Source: Streptomyces sp. A 4/2 (lineage in GTDB: Bacteria; Actinomycetota; Actinomycetes; Streptomycetales; Streptomycetaceae). Taken from it: a stretch of 64,000 bases of DNA. Made by a program: the position numbers and the translations under genes. A model generated the notes under the pieces. The model made no database searches, was not told where the DNA came from, and saw only the letters and a list, made by a program, of their open reading frames with translations. Below are positions 27,041 through 35,308 of the stretch, piece after piece; position 1 is the first letter of the stretch; each line of letters begins with the position of its first letter. The DNA is taken from positions 119,282 through 183,281 of the forward strand of contig NZ_CALNVW010000043.1 in the NCBI RefSeq assembly GCF_940670765.1, in the 5' to 3' direction.

Positions 27041-27052
27041 GACAACGTTGTC
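27041..27052. promoter_or_regulatory. LacI-type operator upstream of the GH2 gene
   Basis: GACAACGTTGTC is a perfect 12-base palindrome with the central AACGTT typical of LacI/GalR-family sites. It lies 20 bases before the GTG start, so a bound repressor would block transcription. No LacI gene is in the window. Confidence 0.6.
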
Positions 27053-27198
27053 AGCCCTGGTGTGGGTTCTATGGTCGGTAGGCCCTGATCCCTTTGTCAA
27101 CGGCCTCGGGCCCACGCTCGTCACCGGGAGCCCGTAGCCGCCCTCGCCGACGGGATCCCCACCCGGGCCGCCGCGCCAGACCTGCCCGAACAACCGAA

Positions 27199-27351
27199 CT
27201 ACCCGCGCATCGGGCATCTTCGCGGTTCTCGACGAGGCACCCGGCCCGCTTCCGGGCCCGCGACCGCGAACTGCTCCCGAAGAACACCGAAGGCGTCCGA
27301 GCCAAACTGAAACGCCTGGTCACGCTCCACGTCCTCACTCGGATCTCCTCC
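27199..27351 (+). pseudogene. Remnant of an HTH-domain protein
   Basis: Two frames together recall a common Streptomyces domain: YPRI and then GIFAVLDEAPGPL in one frame, ARDRELLPKNTEGVRAKLKRLV in another, separated by small indels around 27211 and 27265. No full gene surrounds it. The remaining 27053-27631 region looks non-coding apart from an AAAGGTG before the next gene. Confidence 0.4.
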
Positions 27352-27631
27352 CTCGGCCTCGACCACCCCTGCTGCTGCGGAGCGACCACGCCCGGGGCGC
27401 AGGACGGACGGCACGGCCGACTCGGCACACTGTTTGCCGCCGTGGATGGTTCCTTCCGGCGGGCGAGAACGGGCCGGGAACCTGCGACTGCGCGGCGCCC
27501 CGAGATGCAGTAGCCGCAAGTGCCGGAGCCTGCGGTGGCAGGGACAGTGGAGGGGTAGAACCCGGGGGGCCGCGCATCGTGGTTCACCCGCCTGCCGGGC
27601 GTCTGCCCCGGCCAGCCGAAAGGTGCTCCCC

Positions 27632-28375
27632 ATGTCCGCAGCGCGTGCAAACCTCGCCCCGCATCCCCTCACCGCCCTGGTTACCGGGGCCACGTCCGGC
27701 ATCGGCCGGGCGGTTGCCAAACGGCTGGCCGCCGACGGCATGTCCGTCGTCGTGGTCGGCCGCAACGCCCAGCGCGGCGCCGAGACCATCGACGAGATCA
27801 CCGCAGTCGGCGGCCACGGCCGATTCGTCGCGGCGGAACTGCAGGACCCGGCCGGCATCGACCGGCTCGCGGCGGAGGTCGGCGAGATCGACGTCCTGGT
27901 CAACAACGCCGGGACTGCCGTCTGGGCACCGACCGAGGACATGAAGGTCTCCGACTACGACGCGATGTTCGCCGGTAACGTCCGCGCGCCGTTCTTCCTC
28001 GTGGCCGCCTTCGCCCCGGCGATGGCAGCGAAGGGTTCGGGCAGCGTGATCAACATCGGCAGCATGGCCGGCAGCCTCGGCTTGGCCAACGCTGCCGCGT
28101 ACGGCGCGACCAAGGCCGCGCTGGCATCACTGACGCGGAGCTGGACAGCCGAGTACAGCGGTCGTGGCGTCCGCTTCAACACCGTTGCCCCAGGCCCGGT
28201 ACACACCCGGGACGCGGACCGCGAACTGTTCGACGCGCTCGCCGAAACCACAGCGATGAAGCGCGCGGCCGAGCCTGCCGAGATCGCCGAGGTCGTCGCT
28301 TTCCTCGCCTCGTCGAAGGCCGGCTACATCACCGGCGCGACCATTGCCGTCGACGGTGGCCGCACTGCCATCTGA
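27632..28375 (+). CDS. Short-chain dehydrogenase/reductase
   Basis: 247 aa, a standard SDR length. Cofactor motif TGATSGIG (residues 20-27), NNAG at about 92-95, catalytic Ser in INIGSMAG, and Tyr-x3-Lys in AAAYGATKAALA, with the C-terminal VDGG of the classical family. ATG 27632 follows AAAGGTG. NAD(P)-dependent oxidation or reduction of an alcohol/ketone; substrate unknown. Monocistronic between remnants of mobile DNA. Confidence 0.88.
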   Translation: MSAARANLAPHPLTALVTGATSGIGRAVAKRLAADGMSVVVVGRNAQRGAETIDEITAVGGHGRFVAAELQDPAGIDRLAAEVGEIDVLVNNAGTAVWAPTEDMKVSDYDAMFAGNVRAPFFLVAAFAPAMAAKGSGSVINIGSMAGSLGLANAAAYGATKAALASLTRSWTAEYSGRGVRFNTVAPGPVHTRDADRELFDALAETTAMKRAAEPAEIAEVVAFLASSKAGYITGATIAVDGGRTAI

Positions 28376-28650
28376 CGCTGGTTCGCACGCCGGGCAGCCC
28401 TGACCGACGGGCCCCTGTCCGAGGGAAACAGGCTGGTTCAGGTGCCAGACACAGTCTGAGCTCGTTCTCTTCCTTCCGGCCTCGAACGGCGTCTCGTACC
28501 GAGTCGCTCAGCCGGGGATTCGCCGGCCGTGGGGGCGGCTTCGTCCGATCCGTGCTCCGGCCAAGGTGTACGTGACCAAGGCGAAGGCGGTGACGGCGAG
28601 TCTGCTGGCCAGATGCTGTCCGGAGGGAAGCGTTCGCGGAAGCGCCATGC

Positions 28651-28749
28651 TTCCGGGGCGAGTTCTACGAGTGTCTGACCGCTCGGCGCGACGCGTGGTT
28701 CGAGCTGGCGGACGCGGTGCTGTGCGCCGACGGTGCGGTGAGGTGTTCA
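28651..28749 (+). pseudogene. Transposase N-terminal fragment (IS701-like)
   Basis: The frame starting at 28651 reads FRGEFYECLTARRDAWFEL and then ADAVLCADGAV, which I recognise as the N-terminal block of a widespread Streptomyces IS701-type transposase. The expected continuation is missing and the frame becomes nonsense after about 28749. The 28376-28914 gap holds nothing else supported. Confidence 0.5.
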
Positions 28750-28914
28750 CCTGCTACCTGTTCGCATGTCGGCTGTCGTGCTCGGGCAAGGCGCCGGTGT
28801 ACGTGCCGGAACGTGCCCAGCGGCAAGAAGGGCCAGGGATCTCCTTGACCTGAAGCATGATTGAGCTTTTAACGTGTCTTCCAGTTGACCATCTGACAAA
28901 GGGAGAACGCGCTC

Positions 28915-29748
28915 ATGATCCTCGTGACCGGAGCCACCGGAAACATAGGCAGCGCACTGCTGAAGGAACTGCACGTATGCGGTGCCGGGCCGCTGAGAGG
29001 GCTCACCCGCAACGCTGCACAAGCCACCTTCCCCGAAGGGGTCGAGGCTGTGGAGGGCGACTTCGCGGAGCCGGCGTCGTTGCGGCCCGCGCTGGAGGGG
29101 GTGCGCTCGCTGTTTCTCGTGTCGCGTCTGGGATCTGACGCCGACATCCTCGAAGCCGCCCGGCAGGCGGGTGTAGAGCACGTCGTGCTGGTGTCGTCGA
29201 TTACCGTCCAGACCCACCCGCATCTGGGCCCCGCCGGCGAGAACCTGGCGGTGGAGCGGTTGCTCAAGGCCAGCGGCATGGCCTGGACGATCCTGCGGCC
29301 GACGCAGTTCGCCTCGAACGCCCTGATGTGGGCGGCTCCCATCCGTGAGCACGAAACCGTCCGCGCGCCGTACGCGGAGACCGCACTGCCTACCATCCAC
29401 CCCGCGGACATCGCGTCGGTGGCACGGGTGGCGCTGACCGAGCCCGGTCACCAGGGGCGCACGTATGCCTTGACCGGACCAGAGCCGGTGAGCGCCCGCC
29501 AGCAGGTGCAGGCCATCGCGGCAGCGCTGGGCCGGGAGGTGCCCTTCGCCGAGATCAGCCGTCGGCAGGCCCACGCACAGATGGCCGCGGTCTTCGGGGC
29601 AGAGGCCGCAGACGCGGTACTCGACGTCACGGGCGGAGACGTCAACGAGGCGCTGCTGACGGTGCTCGACACGGTGTCACAGGTCACCGGAACCCCGGCG
29701 CGGCCGTTCCGGCAGTGGGCTTCAGAGAACGTCACCGCCTTCCACTGA
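28915..29748 (+). CDS. NmrA-like NAD(P)-binding oxidoreductase
   Basis: 277 aa. N-terminal Rossmann motif VTGATGNIGSALL (residues 4-16); VVLVSSITVQ and ILRPTQFASN are typical of the atypical SDR/NmrA group, including quinone reductases of the QorB/azoreductase kind. ATG 28915 follows AAAGGGAGAA. Could be a redox sensor or a quinone/flavonoid reductase. No coupled neighbour. Confidence 0.85.
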   Translation: MILVTGATGNIGSALLKELHVCGAGPLRGLTRNAAQATFPEGVEAVEGDFAEPASLRPALEGVRSLFLVSRLGSDADILEAARQAGVEHVVLVSSITVQTHPHLGPAGENLAVERLLKASGMAWTILRPTQFASNALMWAAPIREHETVRAPYAETALPTIHPADIASVARVALTEPGHQGRTYALTGPEPVSARQQVQAIAAALGREVPFAEISRRQAHAQMAAVFGAEAADAVLDVTGGDVNEALLTVLDTVSQVTGTPARPFRQWASENVTAFH

Positions 29749-29839
29749 ATCGCCTGGGCCTGAGCACGCTCGCTCATCTGCACTTGGGCGCGCGCTTTCA
29801 GGCCGCTCTGGCAAGCGGGGCAGCGGGCCAGGACCTCCC

Positions 29840-30280
29840 TCAGGCCGACCCTGCCTGCTCGGTCAGGCTCGTGGGGTGCCGGGTGAGCCTGCCGGTCACC
29901 AGCCGCACCGACGGCGCCCGCGTCGGTGCGCCATCCGGAGTTCGGCGCAGAGTGGCGATGTGGGCGCGGACCATCCGGTAAGCGGCTTCGTCCAGAGAAC
30001 CGCGCCCAGTGACGTGCGCGATCCGTGGTCGAGCCGGGCGAGCGGCCTCCCACGCGTAGTCGACCACGGCACGGCTGCTGTCGTACTCGGCGAAATCGAG
30101 AGCCACGTAGTCGTGGCCCGTCCTCGTGTTGAAGGCCCTGATTTCCTCGTCCGCGTGCTCGTCCCCGGAGAGCACCAGCTCCGCAGCCCGCGCCGCAGCT
30201 CTCCCGGGGAGTGTGGCGGCGGCAAGCCGTCGCCACACTCCCCGACCGCGCCCTGGCCACTGATCGACACGGCCACACAA
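29840..30280 (-). CDS. Hypothetical protein, possibly a truncated remnant
   Basis: Up to 146 aa. The middle (LVLSGDEHADEEIRAFN, DYVALDFAEYDSSRAVVDYA, then RIAHVTGRGSLDEAAYRMVR) looks genuinely coding, but the N-terminal part overlaps a strong hairpin (30206-30243) and is Arg/Trp-rich, so the true start is probably lost or lies near 30180. No family recognised. Nothing else was seen in 29749-29839. Confidence 0.35.
   Translation of the reverse strand: MCGRVDQWPGRGRGVWRRLAAATLPGRAAARAAELVLSGDEHADEEIRAFNTRTGHDYVALDFAEYDSSRAVVDYAWEAARPARPRIAHVTGRGSLDEAAYRMVRAHIATLRRTPDGAPTRAPSVRLVTGRLTRHPTSLTEQAGSA
30206..30243. terminator. 17-bp hairpin with one mismatch
   Basis: Arms 30206-30222 (GGGGAGTGTGGCGGCGG) and 30227-30243, loop CAAG, one mismatch. 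Terminator-like, yet it lies inside the 5' part of the preceding hypothetical frame, suggesting that frame is shorter than drawn or that an upstream minus-strand gene has been deleted. Confidence 0.6.
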
Positions 30281-30580
30281 CCCGGCCTCGCCTGCCCAGC
30301 CCAGGCTTCTGCATCACGCTTCAGGAACGGTCGGCTGCTGCCTCCACCCCGAAAGGGCGATCTTCCGCACATCGCCTTCGGGCACCAACCGCAACGAAAC
30401 TGTCTGGTGAGACATGCAATTCGCGAAGAACGCAAGTCGGCCGAACTGTGCTGGGGGCCCCGCCCGTGCAGTTGCGGGGCCCCACAGTCGGCGGACGGCA
30501 GCGGGCGGTTGAAGGTTTGTTCGCGTGTACGAAGATCAGCGACGGCTTCAGCGCCTCAGGCAGTCGATCGACTGATGCGA

Positions 30581-30620
30581 CGGGGACTGGCACGGCGCAC
30601 AGCTACCGTGCCAGTCCCCG
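30581..30620 (-). terminator. Terminator of the small secreted-protein gene
   Basis: Perfect 15-bp arms, CGGGGACTGGCACGG (30581-30595) and CCGTGCCAGTCCCCG (30606-30620), loop of 10 bases, 24 bases after the stop codon at 30644. The 30244-30580 stretch upstream of it contains no supported gene. Confidence 0.8.
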
Positions 30621-30643
30621 GCCCTGCTCAAACCCCGCAGAGA

Positions 30644-31027
30644 CTAGTAGCGGCAGTCGGGGAGACTGTTCACGGCGGCGCTGTTGTCCACATAGGGAGC
30701 GTAGGTCCACCCGTATATGTACTCAGAGAATCCGAGGTCGTTGTGGTACTCGGCGATGGTGTGGTACCAAGTCCTCCCGAGGCCCAGGTCCTTCCCCAGG
30801 CGGCTGTAGCAGTCGACGTCGATCCCGTCATGCTGCGCGGGAGAGAGGTCCTTGGCGACCTTGTCGTTGTTGTCGATGACGTTGTAATCCGCGTACACGC
30901 CTACGTTGTGGCTGGTACTCAGCCGGATACCCACATCCGCGCTCGCCGGGGTGGCGGCCAACACTCCGACCGTGGCGATGGCGCCGAGCAGTGCCGTGGT
31001 CGCAGCCAGCTTCTTGCCCATGTGCAT
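30644..31027 (-). CDS. Small secreted SH3-like protein
   Basis: 127 aa. AGGAGGAAG lies just upstream of ATG 31027. The signal peptide (MGKKLAATTALLGAIATVG ... TPASA) is likely cleaved after ASA near residue 30. The ~97-residue mature part has two Cys (VDCYSR and the C-terminal PDCRY), probably one disulphide, and a Tyr/Trp-rich pattern (TWYHTIAEY, YIYGWTYAPYVD) like bacterial SH3 secreted domains. Function unknown; extracellular or wall-associated. Own terminator, so a single-gene transcript. Confidence 0.75.
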   Translation of the reverse strand: MHMGKKLAATTALLGAIATVGVLAATPASADVGIRLSTSHNVGVYADYNVIDNNDKVAKDLSPAQHDGIDVDCYSRLGKDLGLGRTWYHTIAEYHNDLGFSEYIYGWTYAPYVDNSAAVNSLPDCRY

Positions 31028-31288
31028 GAGACTTCCTCCTGATCGAGTGACGACGTCGCGGCACAGTGGCCGCGATCGCCGTGTGGTCTGACGAAGGTGA
31101 TGAGTCGTGGCTTTCCTCAGGCCGGCAGTCCTGCTCTCGCCCGCCGTTTCGCACCGTGGCGAGGTCGCTTCCCCCTAGCGTCGCGCCGTGGTGTGACGCA
31201 TCGTTTCGGTTGCGGGCGGACACGGGTAGCTTTCGTCATGCACGCGCAAAAGCCCTGATGGGAACGTCAAGTGCACAGGGAGCCAACC

Positions 31289-32152
31289 TTGATTCGGATT
31301 CATCTCGGATCCGCAGGCCTAGGCAGCATCAGTGTCTGCACCCTCCCGGACTTCGGCGCCGAACTGACAGCAGCCGGGAGGCTTTACGCCGTCCGCAGTG
31401 GGCGGCCCCAAGGTGGCCCGCTGGCGCAGCTCTACACGCGTAGCATTTCGCCCGATCTTGCTGACGGCGTCAGCCCCCTGCACCTCTCCCACCTATTCGC
31501 CCGCTGCAGTCCCACGCCCTTCACCAAGGCCCTCGCCGAGGGCGAGGAGAAGGCGCACAGCGTCCTGACCCACGCCATCGACCACCTCCGCACCACCGCC
31601 ATCGAGCCGTACCACTCCGGCATCCGATCCGCGGTCGCAACCCGAGCCGCCGGCCTCTCCCAGATCTACGTGGGCAGCGGCGCCTCAGCCATGCTCCAAC
31701 ATCTCGGACACGGAATCAGGTTCCGTCACGGTGTCCTGGAACTACCGACGGCCTTCGACGCCGACCTTGAACTCGGCCAGGGGTCCCTGCACATCCAGGC
31801 GGTGGCTACGAGCAAGCGGGTCACCTTGGCCGAGCCCGCCGACGATCAGCTGACCGTCCGGATCCCCGCAGGGCCTGCCCCGCGCATCGGACCGGGCCAA
31901 CGGGCAGCCCTGCGACCGCTACTGGGCACCAGCAGAGCGGAGGCACTCGAGAGCATCGTCATGTCGGGAGGAGTCACCGGGCGGCAACTGGCCTCCCTGC
32001 TCGGCGTATCAAACGCCGCAGCCAGCCGGCATGCCGCGGTTCTACGGCGTGCCGGCCTGATTCAGACCCGCCGGATGGGGCAGGCCGTCGAGCACGTCGC
32101 AACTCCTCTGGGCTACCACCTTGCGCAGCCAGAAACACCGACCGGGCCGTGA
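31289..32152 (+). CDS. ArsR-type winged-helix regulator
   Basis: 287 aa from TTG 31289, which follows AGGGAG by 6 bases and yields the family's usual LIRIHL opening; GTG 31271 would add six residues. The N-terminal ~200 residues form a DUF5937-like region seen in Streptomyces regulators; the C-terminal HTH is LESIVMSGGVTGRQLASLLG and SNAAASRHAAVLRRAGLI. Target not evident: no gene is coupled to it, though it converges on the glutamate-synthase-like gene. Confidence 0.78.
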   Translation: MIRIHLGSAGLGSISVCTLPDFGAELTAAGRLYAVRSGRPQGGPLAQLYTRSISPDLADGVSPLHLSHLFARCSPTPFTKALAEGEEKAHSVLTHAIDHLRTTAIEPYHSGIRSAVATRAAGLSQIYVGSGASAMLQHLGHGIRFRHGVLELPTAFDADLELGQGSLHIQAVATSKRVTLAEPADDQLTVRIPAGPAPRIGPGQRAALRPLLGTSRAEALESIVMSGGVTGRQLASLLGVSNAAASRHAAVLRRAGLIQTRRMGQAVEHVATPLGYHLAQPETPTGP

Positions 32153-32299
32153 CCGCGGCAAGTCAGTGGCGCACCTCCGCAGTGCGGTCGTGGCGGGCAG
32201 GCCGACCCCGCTGAAGACGACTGGCGAGGCGGCCGTTGTCGGGCCGACCGCTCCCGTACCACCCGACGTGCGGATCAGGCAGCGGCAACTCGTCACCCG

Positions 32300-33844
32300 T
32301 CAGCTGGCAGGCTCGTGAAGAGGGGTCGGTTCGGTGGCGAGCAGGGCGGTGATCTCCTGGGCGAGCTCCGGGCCGAGTTCGCCCCAGCCGTCCTTGTAGC
32401 CGTAGACGTTGGCCAGGGTGCGGGCGTCGTAGTCGCCGTTCATGATCTCGATGTCGGTGGTGGTGATGAGCGCCGGGTGGGCGACGCCGACAGCTCCCGA
32501 GACCTTCAGCAGTTCCTTACGCAGGGTGCGCAGGTAGACAGCGGCCCGGGTCGCCTTCGAGGGTGCGTCGACGCCGCGCACCAGCCACGGGTTCTGGGTG
32601 GCTATGCCGGTGGGGCACTTGTCGGTGTGACATTTCTGCGCCTGGATGCAGCCGATGGACAGCATTGCCTCACGGGCGACGTTGATCATGTCGACACCCA
32701 GGGCGAAGGCGACGGCGGCGTTCTCGGGCAGGCCGAGCTTGCCGGAGCCGATGAAGGTGAGGTCGTCGGTCAGACCCCGGTCGGCGAAGGTGCTGTAGAC
32801 GCGGGAGAAGCCCATCCGGAACGGCAGCGACACCGAGTCGGTGAAGATCAGGGGAGCCGCGCCGGTGCCGCCCTCGCCTCCGTCGATGGTCACGAAGTCG
32901 ACCCCGCGATCGCCACGCGCCATCAGCGTGGCCAGCTCCTGCCAGAAGCTCATTTCCCCCACAGCGCTCTTGATCCCGACCGGCAGACCGGTCTCGGTAG
33001 CGAGCAGCTCCACGAAGTCGAGCATCGAGTCGACGTCGTGGAACGCCGTGTGCCGAGAGGGGGAGGCGCAGTCCTTGCCGGCCGGAATGCCTCGGATCTC
33101 GGCGATCTCCGGGGTCACCTTCGCTCCCGGGAGCATCCCCCCGAGCCCCGGCTTGGCGCCCTGGGAGAGCTTGATCTCTATCGCCTTGACCGGGGCGCCT
33201 GCGACCACGTCCTTGAGCTTGTCGAGGCTGAAGGTGCCGTCCTCGTTTCGGCAACCGAAGTACGACGTTCCGATCTGGAGGACGAGGTCACCGCCGTTGC
33301 GGTGGTACTGCGAGAGGCCGCCCTCGCCCGTGTTCTGCATCACGCCGGCCAGCGCCGCGCCCTTGTTGAGCGCCGTGACGGCCGCGCCGGACAGCGATCC
33401 GAAGCTCATTGCCGAGATGTTCACGACGCTCGCCGGCCGGAACGCCTTGGCACGCCCGCGCGGGCCGCCCAGGACCTTGGCCGAGGGCAGCGGAGCCTGT
33501 GGGTCACGCAGATCGGGCAGCGTGCCGGCGAACGTCCGCTGCTTCACGTACGCGTGCCCTTGCACGTGCTCGACGTCTACGTCGGTTCCGAACCCGAAGT
33601 AGTTGTTCTCTTCCTTCGCCGATGCGTAGATCCAGGTGCGCTGGTCACGGCTGAACGGGCGCTCTTCCTCGTTGGACGTCACGACGTACTGGCGCAGTTC
33701 CGGCCCGATCGTCTCCAATAGGTACCGGGCGTGCCCGATCACGGGGAAGTTCCTCAGCAGTGCGTGCTTTTTCTGGACGAGGTCGCGGGCAGCCACCAGT
33801 GCCAGTGCTGTTGCGGCGGCCGTGCCGATACTCCGAGCGCGCAT
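32300..33844 (-). CDS. FMN-binding glutamate-synthase-like protein (GltB domain 2)
   Basis: 514 aa. ATG 33844 follows GAGGAAAGG. The N-terminus has a hydrophobic stretch (IGTAAATALALVAARD), possibly a membrane anchor. The FMN/oxoglutarate barrel signatures are NISAMSFGSLSG, NTGEGG, IEIKLSQGAKPGLGG and DGGEGGTGAAP; the 3Fe-4S cysteines are in GCIQAQKCHTDKCPTG. It lacks the glutaminase domain, as in the stand-alone family whose exact reaction is unsettled. No GltD partner is nearby. Confidence 0.85.
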   Translation of the reverse strand: MRARSIGTAAATALALVAARDLVQKKHALLRNFPVIGHARYLLETIGPELRQYVVTSNEEERPFSRDQRTWIYASAKEENNYFGFGTDVDVEHVQGHAYVKQRTFAGTLPDLRDPQAPLPSAKVLGGPRGRAKAFRPASVVNISAMSFGSLSGAAVTALNKGAALAGVMQNTGEGGLSQYHRNGGDLVLQIGTSYFGCRNEDGTFSLDKLKDVVAGAPVKAIEIKLSQGAKPGLGGMLPGAKVTPEIAEIRGIPAGKDCASPSRHTAFHDVDSMLDFVELLATETGLPVGIKSAVGEMSFWQELATLMARGDRGVDFVTIDGGEGGTGAAPLIFTDSVSLPFRMGFSRVYSTFADRGLTDDLTFIGSGKLGLPENAAVAFALGVDMINVAREAMLSIGCIQAQKCHTDKCPTGIATQNPWLVRGVDAPSKATRAAVYLRTLRKELLKVSGAVGVAHPALITTTDIEIMNGDYDARTLANVYGYKDGWGELGPELAQEITALLATEPTPLHEPAS

Positions 33845-34266
33845 GAACGTACCTTTCCTCGATTGCTCGATACCCGACTCCATCGCTGTACGGCGGACGT
33901 CGTGGGCGTTGGGCAGCGGACACGGCCAGGAAGGCATCGGCGTCCGACGACGAAACGCCACATGATGGTAGAGCTCTCGCAGATGAGCGGACGGGGCAGG
34001 GTGCGACAACGCTTCGCTGGGTTGCCCGAAGCAATCTCCAGTCGCGAGAGTGCGCACCCGTCGGAACGACACCTCTAACCGATGCCGAGCCGTGTCCGGT
34101 CATGAACCGTGGGACCGGGCTGCCTCCGTGGCACGCAGCCCCATCCAGTGAGGTTGCCCAAGGGGACTTGGACGGCCTACGTCGTGCTCGGTACGTACAA
34201 CGCCTACGTACCACCGGATCCCCTGCGGGGCGCGAGCCCAGCGGCTCGGTCTGGCCGGTGACTTCG
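33845..34266. other. Intergenic region between GltB-like and TetR genes
   Basis: 422 bases, no supported gene. It should hold the GltB-like promoter; ACGTA repeats near 34179-34208 (GTACGTACAACGCCTACGTACC) form a loose dyad of unknown meaning. Confidence 0.35.
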
Positions 34267-34875
34267 TCAGTTCGAGCCGTAGTACAGCCGGAGGAACTCC
34301 TCCATCGCCGCGTCGACCCCGGCGCGGTCACCGGTGGCGAGCAGGTCGAGCAGCAGACCGCGGACGGTGGCGAGCCCCAGCCTGGCGCGGCTCCGGGCCA
34401 GGACGGGGTCCGCACCTGCGGCGACCTCGGCCGCTATGAGCGGCTCCAGCCAGTTGTTCACGAGCCCTTCGAGGACCGGGGCAGCCCCGGGGCGGCCCTG
34501 CAGCGCGTGCCCGTAGATTTCGAAGAAGAGCCGCTCCTGACTGGCCAGTCGAGGATCTGCCAGCTGCTGCCAGAGGAGCCTTGCGGCGTCGGAGGGCGAG
34601 AAACCGGGTTCCAGACGGAACCGGGACAGCAGATCGCGCTGGCGCTGCTCGGACGTCCGGACAATCTCGACGAGCAGCTGTTCCTTGGAACCGAAGTAGT
34701 GGATCAGCATGCGGTGACTGACGCCGATCGCGGCGCCCAGGCCGCGCAGGCTCAGGTCCGAGAGCCCGTGTGCCGTGACGTGGTCGACGGCCGCGTTCAC
34801 CAGTTGAGAGCGCCGGTCTCCGTCGGTGCTGGGCGTGGCCTCGCCCTCAGGATGCGAGCCGTCCGTATTCACCAC
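34267..34875 (-). CDS. TetR-family repressor
   Basis: 202 aa from GTG 34875 (GTG 34872 is nearly equal). HTH: RRSQLVNAAVDHVTAHG, LSLRGLGAAIGVSHRMLIHYF. The C-terminal ligand domain is of the TetR_C group. The proximal operator lies only 9-12 bases before the start, leaving no room for a usual leader, so its message is probably leaderless. It controls the divergent SRPBCC gene and itself through two identical-arm operators. Confidence 0.85.
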   Translation of the reverse strand: MVNTDGSHPEGEATPSTDGDRRSQLVNAAVDHVTAHGLSDLSLRGLGAAIGVSHRMLIHYFGSKEQLLVEIVRTSEQRQRDLLSRFRLEPGFSPSDAARLLWQQLADPRLASQERLFFEIYGHALQGRPGAAPVLEGLVNNWLEPLIAAEVAAGADPVLARSRARLGLATVRGLLLDLLATGDRAGVDAAMEEFLRLYYGSN

Positions 34876-34883
34876 GTCGCGAG

Positions 34884-34922
34884 TGTACCGATGGGTACAT
34901 GCTCTGTGTACCGTGTGGTACA
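34884..34922. promoter_or_regulatory. Paired TetR operators TGTACC-N4-GGTACA
   Basis: TGTACC-GATG-GGTACA at 34884-34899 and TGTACC-GTGT-GGTACA at 34907-34922, both with perfect arms, 23 bases centre to centre. The second ends on the A of the SRPBCC ATG (34922). Confidence 0.85.
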
Positions 34923-35308
34923 TGAAGTCTGTCACCGTGCTGATCGACGTGCCGCAGACGCCCGAACAGGTCTACGACTTCCTCGATGTCATGGCTCACC
35001 ACGAGCGATTCACCAACCACTACCTGACCGGATGGCGCTACAGCGGCCCTGCCCGCGGCATCGGATCCTGTGCCACGGTCTCAGCCGCGCTGGGGGGCAC
35101 GAAGACCGAGGTCACCATCGAGGTCGTCGAGGCCGATGAGCCGCGGCGCATTGTCGAACGGAATGTCAGCGCGGCCGGCCGACGCCTGGCCCACGGCACC
35201 TACACCATTGAACCCCTGCCGACCGGTGGGAGCCGCGTGTCGTTCACGTACGCCTGGGTGCGCACCCCGCTCGCCGACTGCCTGCTGGCGCCCGTCGTCC
35301 AGGTGTGA
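34922..35308 (+). CDS. SRPBCC (START/polyketide-cyclase-like) protein, C-terminally shortened
   Basis: 128 aa from ATG 34922. The N-terminal KSVTVLIDVPQTPEQVYDFL and later IEPLPTGGSRVSFTYAWVRTPLADCL are the standard SRPBCC pattern; these proteins bind hydrophobic small molecules. Homologues run on for 15-25 residues past APVV with a basic helix, but here a stop follows APVVQV, so the end appears lost. Start and operator coincide, implying a leaderless transcript. The 3' end overlaps the converging MFS gene by 109 bases. Confidence 0.75.
   Translation: MKSVTVLIDVPQTPEQVYDFLDVMAHHERFTNHYLTGWRYSGPARGIGSCATVSAALGGTKTEVTIEVVEADEPRRIVERNVSAAGRRLAHGTYTIEPLPTGGSRVSFTYAWVRTPLADCLLAPVVQV

Noticed and set aside
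32315..33721. 468-codon plus-strand frame
   Set aside because: Antisense to the GltB-like gene; composition is that of a reverse-strand shadow.
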